A stretch of 64,000 nucleotides of DNA, from NCBI GenBank assembly GCA_028282885.1, contig JANQGX010000056.1, forward strand, positions 124,001 to 188,000, given 5' to 3'. The stretch comes from SAR324 cluster bacterium (GTDB lineage Bacteria; SAR324; XYD2-FULL-50-16). A program made the translations under genes and the position numbers. Below are positions 36,890 through 46,708 of this stretch, one piece after another; positions within the stretch are counted from its first letter, which is position 1, and the number at the start of each line of letters is the position of its first letter. The notes under the pieces are model-generated. The model was not told the DNA's origin. It did not search any database and worked only from the letters and a program-made list of their open reading frames with translations.

Positions 36890-37864
36890 TTAATTGGATT
36901 GATAACTCAGCGTCTGATTATGCTCCCGCCAAAAACGTTCAGCCCCGTTATGGAGAGGAGTTAGGATACCCGTTAAACCACCGGTGATAGACATCTGTTT
37001 GGCTGTTGATTTTATCCGCGTCATAAAAGCCAGGCCTTCAGTTGAATAGATCTCTTTTAATGCCTTATATACAATGCCATCGCTGACTTTCCGGTTTGCT
37101 ATCCAAAGGGCTGAATCAAAAAATGACGCTGTCGCATGAAGTACTCCCTCATAGGTATTCGCCGGAATAAATGTTGGCTGATAAAAGGGCAGCTCTTCAG
37201 TCAGGCCATGTTTGGCTGCAATGGGATAAACATGCAGGAGATCGATGTCCTGGGTTGTAGAAAGCTCAATGAGTGCACGGGTCGGAAAACCGGCAAGAAT
37301 CCACATGGCATCGATATCACCCTCTTTCATTGCATTGGCTGCGTTAGTGTATCCCAAAAACTGCCGATCAATCTGATTCCACAAACCTACCAGTTTGAGA
37401 AAGCGCTCAGCCGAAGCTGCAGCGCCGGAGCCCGGATCACCCAAGGCAACCCGCTTGTTCCTGAGTTGTTCGACCTCTGTAATACCGCTCTGCTTTAGAA
37501 CGGCCAGTTGGGCGGGAGCCTTATACAGGAAAGCAACAGCCCTTACATCGGAGTAGCGGGTCGTATCATCGGTCAATTTCCCATTCGTCGCCAGATAAAG
37601 GTCCCCGGAATATGCAATTCCGAAATCCGCTTTTTTAGAATTCACTTTGCGAATATTCTCGACACTGCCCTTGGAGGATTGAGTCGATACACGCAAACCA
37701 TCTATATTTTTTGACAGTCTGAGGGAAATGCCGTTCGAAAAATATTGAAAGGTTCCTCCGCCTGGCCCTCCGGTAAATTTGAGGAATTCCTTGGCCTCAA
37801 TATCTGGCCCGATAAGGCACACAAAAACCAGTAGATGCAAAAAAAAGATAAAACGTTGCGCCAT
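36890..37864 (-). CDS. TAXI family TRAP solute receptor 2
   Basis: A 324-residue receptor with a signal peptide (about residues 1-24). The TAXI motif reads FTGGPGGGTFQYFSNGI, and ENIRKVNSKKADFGIAYSGD and ALGDPGSGAAASAERF follow. AGGAG lies 6 bases ahead of the ATG. It is closer in feel to receptor 3 than to receptor 1: YKAPAQLAVLK matches RRTAHLVSLK in layout. No permease gene adjoins it. Confidence 0.9.
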   Translation of the reverse strand: MAQRFIFFLHLLVFVCLIGPDIEAKEFLKFTGGPGGGTFQYFSNGISLRLSKNIDGLRVSTQSSKGSVENIRKVNSKKADFGIAYSGDLYLATNGKLTDDTTRYSDVRAVAFLYKAPAQLAVLKQSGITEVEQLRNKRVALGDPGSGAAASAERFLKLVGLWNQIDRQFLGYTNAANAMKEGDIDAMWILAGFPTRALIELSTTQDIDLLHVYPIAAKHGLTEELPFYQPTFIPANTYEGVLHATASFFDSALWIANRKVSDGIVYKALKEIYSTEGLAFMTRIKSTAKQMSITGGLTGILTPLHNGAERFWREHNQTLSYQSN

Positions 37865-38248
37865 CCAACGCTCCTGAATCAGACTTCGATATATTCTGTA
37901 CTATCCCGGCAAATGCTGGCCTGCTTTGATCAATAGATATCTGACAAGAATGTCCACTGTGATAATCAACATTAGTCGGAATATTGAGTTAGCACATTCT
38001 ACTGGAACCTTTCGGTAAACCGTCAAGATTTACCTCTTAATTTTCTTTGAAGTGATACTTGTAGTAAAAATGATAAAAATAATTTATCTCATAAATCTCA
38101 CGGAGAGAGGGGGAAGATTATTCAGGGGAGCTGGGATTGAACAGAAGGGTATGATTGTTGATTGCCAGGCTTGCGAATCAAGGCAATCCAATGTTGTTGA
38201 TATTTTTATTGCCGGCACCAACAAAGACGGAGGGATCTTCTTCAGCTA
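37865..38248. other. Intergenic region upstream of TAXI receptor 2
   Basis: 384 bases. Nothing convincing was seen beyond the expected promoter region of the TAXI 2 gene and the 3' end of the sensor kinase gene. Confidence 0.45.
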
Positions 38249-40141
38249 TTATCCCTCGCTTTTCGGGATAGTGACCTCGAACGTGGTCCCGGTGTCACAT
38301 TTATATTGAATACTGCCTCCCATGCTGATGACGTGATTTTTGGAGATGTACAGTCCCATGCCTATGTGCTTTTCATCCAGAGAACCGATATCGGAAACGC
38401 TGCCTTCGATTGCATCTCGTTTTGTAGTAAAACCCTGTTCAAAGATCAGGCCGGCAATTTCAGGCGGAATACCCTGGCCGCTATCGGAGACCGAAATATA
38501 GATGGACTCGGGATACTCTTTGATGGTGACATGGATTTCCTTTCTTTTGCCTTTTAATTCTCTCACGGCATCCATGGCATTTTGAATCAGGTTTCCGATG
38601 ATACTGACCATACCGTTTTGGTCTATGTGACTCGGCAGCTTGGTCAGCTTCGACTCTTCATCAAGCGTCATTGAGATCCCAAGTTCATTGGCTCGGTTGT
38701 ACTTGCCCAACAGAATAGCTGATAGAGCGGGATCGTGAATACTGCCGACATAGAGTGAAATTCTCTGGTCATGAGATGTCTGTAGTTTCTGAATGAAAGT
38801 AAGAACCTCTTTTGTCTTCCCCAGTTGAATCATTCCCTGGATGGTCTGGAGCCTGTTTTTGAACTCATGATTATTAGCTCTTAGAGCATCAATATAGGCA
38901 TTCACCTGGGTCAGTTTCCCCGCCAGTCTCGACAGTTCTTCCTTACGTCTGAAACAGACGATCCCCCCAATCGTCTCATTTTTATATAGTACCGGTATCC
39001 TGGTGGTCAGAACGGTGATCTTGCCACGCTGCTGCTCCTGGTCATAATGAGGGACACCGCTTTTCATCACTTCGGGGAGTTTTGAGTTGGGAAAGAGCTC
39101 CAAAATGTGTTTTCCTTCATAGTCATCTTTTAATCCCAGCAGATCTTTTGCTCTCTGGTTAATCACCGTCACTTTCGCTTCTCGATTTACAGCCACTATT
39201 CCGTCCCTGATCGCTTCAAGGATGGCTGCCAATTCCGTGTTCAATTTGGACAAATCAAGAGCTTCTGTTCCAAAGGCGACAATAGCAAGGATGCCGGCAG
39301 AGATGGTAAAGATCGTTACCAAGATATTCAGGATATTTTGCCTTTGCTCAATCTGTTCGGTTGCAGCAAACTGTTTTTCCAGCTCCTTCTGAGCTGTGAC
39401 CACATTGTCAATGACCAGTATTTCAATCATTTCTGCGTTCATTTGCAAGAGAGGCAAAAGATCCAGAATGTTCAGATTCTCGAAATAGAGTTTTCTGAAA
39501 GCGATTTCATAATCTTTCAGTCTTTCAATAACAAAAAGGTCTCCCGAATTTAAGGCAAAACTGAACAACTCACTAAAGAGATTACTGCTGTTTTTGGCCG
39601 GAATAATGTCCGATAATTGGAGCCTTTCCTTTTCCTCCAGCAACTCCATTTTCAAAATCAACTCCAGGGGCAGCCTCGATTCCAGATTCGATCTGATGTC
39701 GGCAAGCTGTCCTTTGATCCCGCTACTGTTTTTGATACCACGCCGAAAGATAGACTCTTTAAGGAACTGAAAGGTTTCCAGGTAAACCCCTGCAGATTCA
39801 AAAATGGCTCTTGCCATTTCCACCTGATCACTATCATCAATCAGCCCTCCCAGGCTTTCCAACTCATTTGCATTATTCTGTAGCTGCAGGATTTTGTCAT
39901 GGACCTCCTCAGAGGTCTTGGCCTGTTGTTGATTAAGAAAAGTATTGTGAGCCTGCCTGGCCTCCGACATGTATTGATAGATCTCGTTGGAAAGGATGAC
40001 GTTTCGGGTATAAAACTGAATGGTTTTTTTTCCTTTAACGACTTTAGTAAAAGAGTAGTAGCCATACAAAGCGGCAATGGTGACTAACACCAGCAGTGTA
40101 ATATAACCGATTATCAGTTTCGATCGTACGGTAAATTGCAT
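38249..40141 (-). CDS. CitA/DcuS-type sensor histidine kinase
   Basis: A 630-residue membrane kinase. A first membrane segment (about 8-27) is followed by an about 245-residue helical periplasmic domain, a second segment (about 273-295), a PAS domain (about 305-410) and the kinase core. The phosphorylated histidine is His425 in NNHEFKNRLQT, the H-box form of the DcuS/CitA/LytS-like group. N-box GNLIQNAMDAV and G-box VSDSGQGIPPE follow. The large all-helical sensor differs from the PAS-like periplasmic sensor of classic CitA. It should pair with the regulator at 41335 to control the TAXI-TRAP genes; the TAXI 3 gene lies between them. Confidence 0.9.
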   Translation of the reverse strand: MQFTVRSKLIIGYITLLVLVTIAALYGYYSFTKVVKGKKTIQFYTRNVILSNEIYQYMSEARQAHNTFLNQQQAKTSEEVHDKILQLQNNANELESLGGLIDDSDQVEMARAIFESAGVYLETFQFLKESIFRRGIKNSSGIKGQLADIRSNLESRLPLELILKMELLEEKERLQLSDIIPAKNSSNLFSELFSFALNSGDLFVIERLKDYEIAFRKLYFENLNILDLLPLLQMNAEMIEILVIDNVVTAQKELEKQFAATEQIEQRQNILNILVTIFTISAGILAIVAFGTEALDLSKLNTELAAILEAIRDGIVAVNREAKVTVINQRAKDLLGLKDDYEGKHILELFPNSKLPEVMKSGVPHYDQEQQRGKITVLTTRIPVLYKNETIGGIVCFRRKEELSRLAGKLTQVNAYIDALRANNHEFKNRLQTIQGMIQLGKTKEVLTFIQKLQTSHDQRISLYVGSIHDPALSAILLGKYNRANELGISMTLDEESKLTKLPSHIDQNGMVSIIGNLIQNAMDAVRELKGKRKEIHVTIKEYPESIYISVSDSGQGIPPEIAGLIFEQGFTTKRDAIEGSVSDIGSLDEKHIGMGLYISKNHVISMGGSIQYKCDTGTTFEVTIPKSEG

Positions 40142-40246
40142 GATACCCTTATCGTTTAACTTTCATCATATATCATTCACCGGCTTCTCCTGAAAAACCC
40201 ATTCGACGGACTCACCAGTCAGCGATTAATCTGTTTTTTCATTCAG

Positions 40247-41230
40247 TTACTGGCCCACTTTTATCTGTGACACAGGTAACTCAACCCCTTGCTCCATCCA
40301 AAATCTGACAGATCCTTCATGCAAAGGATTGATTCTCCCTGGTAGTATCCTTTTGTTTATGGATTGAGTCACAACCATTCCTGAATCTGCAATTTCTTCC
40401 AATCCTTCTGCAGAAAACACGACTTTCAAAGCGTTATATGCGGCATCCGATTTAACCGTTTCCGCTGCTATCCAAAATGCCGCATCCGAGAAGGTGGCGA
40501 CATCTCGTTCAACACCTTTGTATGTGTTTTTGGGAATATCTGTTGCACGGTAAAAAGGCATTATTTCGCTAATTCCATGTTTCTTTCCCAGGGGATAGAT
40601 ATCGATTAATACAATGTCCGTATCGTCGGCCAGATCGACCAGGATTGGATTCGGATATTCCGTCAACATCCAGATAGCTGCAACTACCGAGTTTTTAAGG
40701 GCTTCAACAGCTTCATCCTGTGGCAGATATTGCTTGTCGACCATTTCCCAAAGACCGATCAATCTGAAAAACCGGCCGGCTGCATTTGCAGAGCCGGAAC
40801 CAGGCATCCCCACTCCAATTTTTTTTCCTTTGAGTTCGTCGATATGGGAGATCCCCAGGTTTTTCAAACTAACAAGATGAGCTGTTCTCCGATGCAAAAC
40901 TGCCATTGTCCTCAACGTCAAATACCTGGTGGTATCACCTACAAGCAAACCATTGGCGGCCAAGTACAAATCACTCTCGAAACAGAGTCCATAGTCAGCA
41001 TGTTGATGCCCTACCTTTCTGATATTATCCAAGCTTCCCCGTGAGCTGAGCTTATAAGCATCAGAATCGGGATTTGCTTCATCCAGTAAATCAACAATAC
41101 GGCTGGCAAGTCTGTCAAAACCTCCTCCTTTTGGCCCTCCAGACATTTCAATTTTTTTATCTGCCAGGGCAGAACAGGAAAAAGCAAGCACTCCTGCGAA
41201 TAATATGCATATCAACCTGATCCGATACAA
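40247..41230 (-). CDS. TAXI family TRAP solute receptor 3
   Basis: About 327 residues. The start is a TTG at 41230: AAGGAGG lies 5 bases before it, and the signal peptide YRIRLICILFAGVLAF then begins at once (cleavage near CSALADK). The frame runs open to 41305, but that would bury the signal. TAXI motifs are MSGGPKGGGFDRLAS, DNIRKVGHQHADYG and GVGMPGSGSANAAGRF. Lying between the kinase and the regulator genes, it may act as a sensing partner for the kinase, besides or instead of transport. Confidence 0.88.
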   Translation of the reverse strand: MYRIRLICILFAGVLAFSCSALADKKIEMSGGPKGGGFDRLASRIVDLLDEANPDSDAYKLSSRGSLDNIRKVGHQHADYGLCFESDLYLAANGLLVGDTTRYLTLRTMAVLHRRTAHLVSLKNLGISHIDELKGKKIGVGMPGSGSANAAGRFFRLIGLWEMVDKQYLPQDEAVEALKNSVVAAIWMLTEYPNPILVDLADDTDIVLIDIYPLGKKHGISEIMPFYRATDIPKNTYKGVERDVATFSDAAFWIAAETVKSDAAYNALKVVFSAEGLEEIADSGMVVTQSINKRILPGRINPLHEGSVRFWMEQGVELPVSQIKVGQ

Positions 41231-41334
41231 TGAAACCTCCTTGGAAATTCGATAAGATGATAAAATATCTTTCTCAGGATTGTTTTGTCCCGAACTCAAT
41301 CTCAACTGAAGATGAGAGAATTTTACATGAACCG

Positions 41335-42012
41335 TTACGCCTTGCTGTATTTGTGTTCGGGTCGTCCTTGTGAGCCGTAGGTCAATTCCTTTTTGATGAG
41401 ATTGACCTCGACCAGATAGCGCAAGTATCTTTGTACAGTGGCCAATGATAAACCTGTGGATCGAGTAATCTCTTCCGCTCCTCTGGCATAGGGATTTTGA
41501 TCAAAACAACTCATCACCCGCTCCATGGTGATTTCCTGCATTCCCTTGGGTAGCCCTTTTGATTCACTTCGCTGTTCAAGCTTCCAGTGTATAAGTTCAT
41601 CCAGTTCGTTCTGTTCCAACTCTTCTTTAACAAAACACCGACGGAATGTTAAAAAACGGTTCAAAGATAATTGATACCGTTCCAGCGCACAAGGCTTAAT
41701 AATATAATCCAATACCCCCAACCGCATGATTCGTTGAATAATTTTTGATTCTTTTGCCGCTGTAATAACAATTACATCCGTAAGAAAACGACGATTCCGG
41801 ATTTCATACAACAATTGGACACCATCCATATCGGGCATATAAACATCCATGATCAACAGGTCTGTCTCATGGTTGGCCAGATGTCCCAATGCATCATTCC
41901 CGTTTCTAGCCTCCCCGGTTACTGTGAAACCTGGAATAGTCAAGGTGAATTCTTTCCAGATACTGGATACCCTGAAGTCGTCTTCCGCAATCAAAACACT
42001 GTACTCTTCCAT
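41335..42012 (-). CDS. CitB/DcuR-type response regulator
   Basis: A 225-residue regulator. The receiver domain (about 5-120) has Asp11/Asp12 and phosphoacceptor Asp56 (DLLIMDVYMPD). The C-terminus (about 155-220) carries a winged-helix-like DNA-binding region (AEEITRSTGLSLATVQRYLRYL), as in the DcuR/CitB group. It is the natural partner of the kinase at 38249. The cluster probably responds to an external carboxylate and activates TRAP transport genes. Pairing is inferred from family match and proximity. Confidence 0.9.
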   Translation of the reverse strand: MEEYSVLIAEDDFRVSSIWKEFTLTIPGFTVTGEARNGNDALGHLANHETDLLIMDVYMPDMDGVQLLYEIRNRRFLTDVIVITAAKESKIIQRIMRLGVLDYIIKPCALERYQLSLNRFLTFRRCFVKEELEQNELDELIHWKLEQRSESKGLPKGMQEITMERVMSCFDQNPYARGAEEITRSTGLSLATVQRYLRYLVEVNLIKKELTYGSQGRPEHKYSKA

Positions 42013-42335
42013 CGCAATAGATTTTGTTGTCAGGCAATTACCTGAATATTAGATTCAAATTCGTTCCTTAAAGCACCTGAGGAGGATTCACCGGTTAAAT
42101 ATGATGTAGGGGATATTGATTACCAATGAACTCGATTATCAAACAGACTCCTGAGTAACGAATAATCTATTCATATAGTAGATGAAAAGGTCTGGCAAAA
42201 AAAGTCAAAACAAAGGACAATAAAAATCGTTTGAAACTCCCACCGGCTGAGTTCCGGGTGAAACACCCAAGCAACCATCCGGATGAAGCGATTTGCCTGT
42301 AAAGGTAGAATTACACTCAACTATTATGGAAGAAA
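42013..42335. other. Intergenic region between divergent response regulator and tag
   Basis: 323 bases separating divergent genes; both promoters must be here. No dyad strong enough to name was found by eye. Confidence 0.45.
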
Positions 42336-42911
42336 ATGGATAAACCGAGATGCGGCTGGGTCAAACCGACCAATCAACTCTATGTGGATTATCACGATAA
42401 AGAATGGGGCGTACCGGTCCACGATGACAGAACCCTTTTTGAGTTTCTCATCTTGGAGTCGTTTCAGGCCGGTCTAAGCTGGGAAATAGTATTGAAGAAG
42501 AGACCGGCTTTCCGTAAGGCTTTTGCCAATTTTGCGGTTGAAAAAGTAGCCGGATTTAACGAGAAAAAAATCCAATCGCTTCTTACCAATAAGGATATTA
42601 TCCGCAACAAGCTGAAAATTAACGCTGCCGTCAATAATGCACAGCGATTTATTGAAATCCAGGAAGAGTTTGGAAGTTTTGATGACTACATTTGGAGATT
42701 TGTTGACGGACAACCACTTGTCAATAGTTGGAAAAGTCTGGATCAGATCCCTGCCAATACGGAGTTATCCGATCAGCTAAGCAAAGATCTGAAGAAGAGG
42801 GGTTTTAAGTTTCTGGGAACCACCGTCTGCTACGCCCATATGCAGGCAACCGGCATGGTGAACGATCACCTTGTGAGCTGTTTTCGTTATCGTGAAGTAC
42901 AACAACTTTAG
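42336..42911 (+). CDS. tag: DNA-3-methyladenine glycosylase I
   Basis: A 191-residue base-excision enzyme. Zinc ligands expected for Tag are present: Cys6 (RCGW), His20 (DYHDKEWG), and the C-terminal NDHLVSCF His and Cys. The catalytic-site segment LFEFLILESFQAGLSW is standard. It removes 3-methyladenine from alkylated DNA. GGAAG precedes the ATG. It stands alone between the response regulator and a convergent TetR gene. Confidence 0.96.
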   Translation: MDKPRCGWVKPTNQLYVDYHDKEWGVPVHDDRTLFEFLILESFQAGLSWEIVLKKRPAFRKAFANFAVEKVAGFNEKKIQSLLTNKDIIRNKLKINAAVNNAQRFIEIQEEFGSFDDYIWRFVDGQPLVNSWKSLDQIPANTELSDQLSKDLKKRGFKFLGTTVCYAHMQATGMVNDHLVSCFRYREVQQL

Positions 42912-42956
42912 ATATACGAGGCGACAAACCGGCTGATGCAATGTCGGTGGATCAAC

Positions 42957-43577
42957 TCAGGCGGAAAGGGAGGCAACAAACTCTTCTATGGCATAAGCAA
43001 ATACGTCATCATAGTTGTCATCCTTCAATATAGTCGTTTCCAGCTTCCTGTACTGAGTCAGTCCATGAACCATGCCCCAAAACATGAATCCGAAACGCTT
43101 GGTATTTACCTCCCTGAACTTTTTAGATTTTATCCCTTCTTGAATGATGTGCTCAGCGATATTGAGCGCTTTCTCGGCCTGATAATCGATTTTTCCTTTC
43201 ATACCGGATTCAAATAGAATTTCCGGAGTCGAAATGAAGTAGTTGATGATGTAATAATAGTTTTTACGTTTTTGACTAAACTCCTGATAAGAAGCAGCAA
43301 TTCTTTTGAGTTTCTCGGAAGGATCAGATATGGAGTCGATCGACTCGACCAGATACTGCCTTAACAGCTCCAATCCCTCTTTCTGAAGAACCAGAAACAG
43401 ATCCTCCTTGTTTTTAAAATAGGAATAAAGGGTGGCCACACCCAATTCTGCCCTTTTGGCAATCTGATTCATGGAAGCACCATTTATCCCTTTTTCGTGA
43501 AGCAATTGCCTTGCAGCAGAGAGTATTGACTCTCTCCTCGCTTGTTTTTCCCTCTCTCTTCTTTCTTTTAATCCCAA
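42957..43577 (-). CDS. TetR/AcrR family regulator
   Basis: A 206-residue TetR-type regulator. The helix-turn-helix lies at about residues 25-55 (INGASMNQIAKRAELGVATLYSYFKNKEDL in two parts: MNQIAKRAELGVATLYSYF). The ligand domain is unassigned. It converges with tag and has a 500-base gap upstream that leads to the POR operon's 3' end, so no obvious target is adjacent. It is not a close copy of the first TetR in the window. Confidence 0.88.
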   Translation of the reverse strand: MGLKERREREKQARRESILSAARQLLHEKGINGASMNQIAKRAELGVATLYSYFKNKEDLFLVLQKEGLELLRQYLVESIDSISDPSEKLKRIAASYQEFSQKRKNYYYIINYFISTPEILFESGMKGKIDYQAEKALNIAEHIIQEGIKSKKFREVNTKRFGFMFWGMVHGLTQYRKLETTILKDDNYDDVFAYAIEEFVASLSA

Positions 43578-44075
43578 TTCTTTTCCTTGGTTAATGAAGT
43601 AATTCGGTTTTGAGTTTCTTGTTAATAATCTCCGGCTTTCATTCAGTCAAACAGATCCGATCTCCGTTCCGCTTTCCGGCATTGATCATCACTTAATCCT
43701 ATCACCCTGATCAATCTTCTCTTTAGAGACAGGAAAAACCGAAGATACCGGGCCATTGAATCAAGGCAAAACCGCTAGGCCAACTCGGATAACCTTAACG
43801 GATCTCTTTTGAAATCCAACCAAGGTGATCGTATGCAGGCCCATTGATTAATGCTACACAAATGCAACATACTAAGAACCGACGGATACCGAAATCCGAT
43901 CAAACCTCTTCGGATACTCCTTGACGCAATCCGTAAAACCGTCCGACAGATCACCAATGCCAATCGACCACCCGAAAGCAGCCCGGGACTGATTTATCTG
44001 TGTCGAAACTGAGATTTCACTGAAGTTTCGAATGGCTTTCGACAAAAGAAAGGTAGTTCAGACTGGTAAGAAAGT
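43578..44075. other. Intergenic region upstream of the second TetR gene
   Basis: About 500 bases. Open frames here are short and featureless. It should contain the TetR promoter; no clear operator dyad was seen. Confidence 0.45.
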
Positions 44076-44099
44076 CAATTCCCCTTGTTCGGGGAATTG
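44076..44099 (-). terminator. Hairpin terminator of the por-nuo operon
   Basis: A perfect 9-base stem CAATTCCCC (44076-44084) and GGGGAATTG (44091-44099) with a TTGTTC loop lies 8 bases past the last gene's stop. On the minus strand it is followed by ACTTTCTTACC, a weak T-rich tail. Confidence 0.6.
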
Positions 44100-44106
44100 G
44101 CAATTC

Positions 44107-44820
44107 TTATCTGCAGTGCAGGCAGATATCGAAGTGGTCCTCAGGAAGATTGAGGGTCTCTTTGAAGTGATCCAATTGTTTAACCGGGGCAATGTGTCTT
44201 CCGCATTTTGTACACTTCTGCATGGGAAATTCAGTGTTCCAGATGGTACGAACACCATTTTTCTCCGAATACTGGATAAAATCCACAGGGCAGACATAGG
44301 CGCAGGAACCGCATGCGATGCAATCCGGTGGTGTTTCATCAAATGGAGTGGCAACTTCACGGGTGAAACCGCGGCTCTTGTAGCCAATCGCATTGACTCC
44401 GACCACTTCTTTGCAGGTTCTAATACACATTCCACAAAGAATACAGCCTTTGATATCCAGTTCAAACCGACTCTTTTCCACTTCCAACTTTTGCGCAATA
44501 TCCTGCAACACCTGGCTCTTTTTGTTTCGACTCAACAGCAGCTCGATGACCAGCTTCCTGACGTTCAGAACGCGCTCGGTTACCGTTTGAACCTCAAGTC
44601 CTTCCGCTACTTCATAGATGCAGGAAGCAACTATTCGGGTTCTATTTCTATGCGTAATTTCAACCACACAGAGTCGGCAGGCACCGTATGGTTTCAATTC
44701 ATCGTTATGACAAAGATGCGGAATATAAATATTGGCGTCTTTTGCAGCCTGCAGAATCGTCGATCCTGCCGGTGCCTCTAATTTCCTTCCGTCTATTGTC
44801 AGGTTCACTTTATCAGACAT
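44107..44820 (-). CDS. NuoG/HoxU-like iron-sulfur subunit
   Basis: A 237-residue electron-transfer protein. The N-terminal [2Fe-2S] domain has Cys37, Cys48, Cys51 and Cys67. Two [4Fe-4S] sets follow at about residues 125-180 (GCILCGMCIRTC and CIACGSCAYVCP). A C-terminal CTKCGRH...CLHC motif adds four more cysteines. It corresponds to HoxU or the N-terminal quarter of NuoG; the molybdopterin-like part is absent. With the next two genes it forms a soluble NAD(H)-reactive module. Last gene of the seven-gene operon. Confidence 0.88.
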   Translation of the reverse strand: MSDKVNLTIDGRKLEAPAGSTILQAAKDANIYIPHLCHNDELKPYGACRLCVVEITHRNRTRIVASCIYEVAEGLEVQTVTERVLNVRKLVIELLLSRNKKSQVLQDIAQKLEVEKSRFELDIKGCILCGMCIRTCKEVVGVNAIGYKSRGFTREVATPFDETPPDCIACGSCAYVCPVDFIQYSEKNGVRTIWNTEFPMQKCTKCGRHIAPVKQLDHFKETLNLPEDHFDICLHCR

Positions 44821-44854
44821 GTTTATCTCTCATATTGGAAATTCTAACCGAATT

Positions 44855-46708
44855 TTATTCCACGATTACAGCGTCAAACTTGCAAACTTCGTAGCAGGCT
44901 CCACACTGAATACATTTATCTTGGTCAAGGGTATGCAGTTTTTTCTTCTCTCCTGCAATTGCATCTGTTGGACAGGGTTTGAAACAGAGGTGGCATCCGT
45001 TACAGGTTTCGGAATCAATTTTATAAGTGATCAATGCTTTACAGACCCCTGCCGGACATTTTTTGTCCTTGATGTGAGCTTCATACTCATCTCTGAAATA
45101 CCGAATCGTGCTTAGAACAGGTGCCGGGGCAGAACCTCCCAGAGCGCACAGGGAGCCGTCAGCGATTGCCTGGCCCATCCATTCCAGGGTTTCAATATCG
45201 CCTTCCTGGCCGTTTCCTTCGCATATTCGATCCAGGATGACACGCATCTGGTGGACACCTTCCCGACACGGCGTGCACTTTCCACAGGATTCATCTTCCA
45301 GAAACTGCAGGAAATAGCGTGCTATATCGACCATACAGGTTCGTTCATCCATTACAATCATACCACCGGAGCCCATCATCGAACCCAGCTTGGTCAATTC
45401 ATCAAAATCGACCGGTGAATCCAGGTATTCTTCCGGAATACAGCCACCGGATGGACCTCCTGTCTGAACCGCTTTGAACTTTCTCCCCTTGGGAATTCCT
45501 CCACCAATTTCAAAGATGATTTCCCGAAGAGTGATTCCCATGGGAACTTCCACCAAACCGGTATTGTTGATTTTACCAACCAGGGCAAAAATCTTGGTTC
45601 CTTTGCTGTTCTCAGTCCCGATGGATTGATACCACTTGGCTCCCTTGCTGATGACCAGGGGAACATTCGCCCAGGTTTCAACATTGTTCAGGCAGGTGGG
45701 TTTATCATAAAGTCCGCGATCCGTGGCATGAACGTATTTAGCCCGAGGTTCTCCCGCCCGACCCTCAATTGATGCAAACAGCGCGGATGACTCACCACAG
45801 ACAAAGGCGCCACCACCGCGGTTGATTTGAATATCAAAACTGAAATCGGTCCCCATAATGTTTTTGCCGATGAGGCCGAGTTCACGGGCCTGTTCAATAG
45901 CCAGCGTGATATTGGTTACCGCTAATGGATATTCGTTTCTGACATAGATATATCCCTCGCTGGAACCGATTGCATAAGCTCCGATCAGCATACCTTCCAA
46001 AACGGTATGAGGGTTCCCTTCGAGAATACTCCGGTCCATGTAGGCCCCCGGATCTCCTTCGTCAGCATTACAGATGACATATTTGGGATCGCCAACCGCT
46101 TTACGTGTGGAATCCCATTTCCACCCGGCCGGAAAACCACCGCCGCCACGTCCCCTGAGATTGGCTTCGATGATCTCATCGATGACCTCCTGGGGTTTTG
46201 TCTCTGACAATACCTTTGCCAAAGCGCCATATCCGCCAATAGCAAGATAGTCATTGATACTGGTCGGATTGATCTGGCTGTTCTGGCCCAGGATAAACCG
46301 TTGTTGCTTCTTATAGAATCCCACATCGTGCTCACGGATAATCTTTTCGCCCGTCTGGGGATCCTTGTATAATAGACGTTCAATGGTCTCACCATTAAGA
46401 ACGGTCTTTTCAATAATCTCTGGCGCATCTTTCAGCCCGACCTTTTGGTAGAAAATATTGCCGGGGCTGATCAGTACGATCGGGCCTCGTTCACAAAAGC
46501 CGTGACATCCTGAGGCACGAACATCCATCACATCCTGCAGATTCTGCTGTTCGATTTCAGCTTTGAATCCGTCAATCAATTTTTGAGTTCCATAGGCAAG
46601 ACAGCCGCTTCCAGCACAGATAATAATCTGGGTTTTCTTAGGATCAACGGACTTCTTGACCTCACTCTGATAATCAAAAAAATCTTGGGGTGTCGTTAGT
46701 TTTTTCAT
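44855..46708 (-). CDS. NuoF/HydB-like NAD(H)-binding flavin iron-sulfur subunit
   Basis: A 617-residue subunit. The order is a thioredoxin-like [2Fe-2S] domain (about 20-110), the NuoF FMN/NADH domain (GRGGGGFPAGWKW near 190, then NADEGDPGAYMDR), SLBB, the ESCGKCTPCREG [4Fe-4S] domain, and a C-terminal 2x[4Fe-4S] ferredoxin (CNGCHLCFKPCP and CIQCGACYEVC). This layout is that of HydB/HndC-type bifurcating or NAD-linked complexes. Here no hydrogenase or formate dehydrogenase gene follows. Its stop-start overlap with nuoE-like at 46708 shows co-translation. Confidence 0.92.
   Translation of the reverse strand: MKKLTTPQDFFDYQSEVKKSVDPKKTQIIICAGSGCLAYGTQKLIDGFKAEIEQQNLQDVMDVRASGCHGFCERGPIVLISPGNIFYQKVGLKDAPEIIEKTVLNGETIERLLYKDPQTGEKIIREHDVGFYKKQQRFILGQNSQINPTSINDYLAIGGYGALAKVLSETKPQEVIDEIIEANLRGRGGGGFPAGWKWDSTRKAVGDPKYVICNADEGDPGAYMDRSILEGNPHTVLEGMLIGAYAIGSSEGYIYVRNEYPLAVTNITLAIEQARELGLIGKNIMGTDFSFDIQINRGGGAFVCGESSALFASIEGRAGEPRAKYVHATDRGLYDKPTCLNNVETWANVPLVISKGAKWYQSIGTENSKGTKIFALVGKINNTGLVEVPMGITLREIIFEIGGGIPKGRKFKAVQTGGPSGGCIPEEYLDSPVDFDELTKLGSMMGSGGMIVMDERTCMVDIARYFLQFLEDESCGKCTPCREGVHQMRVILDRICEGNGQEGDIETLEWMGQAIADGSLCALGGSAPAPVLSTIRYFRDEYEAHIKDKKCPAGVCKALITYKIDSETCNGCHLCFKPCPTDAIAGEKKKLHTLDQDKCIQCGACYEVCKFDAVIVE

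Noticed and set aside
44032..44781. Plus-strand open frame of 249 codons
   Set aside because: Antisense to the HoxU-like gene, whose cysteine motifs are unmistakable; no ribosome site and no recognisable product.
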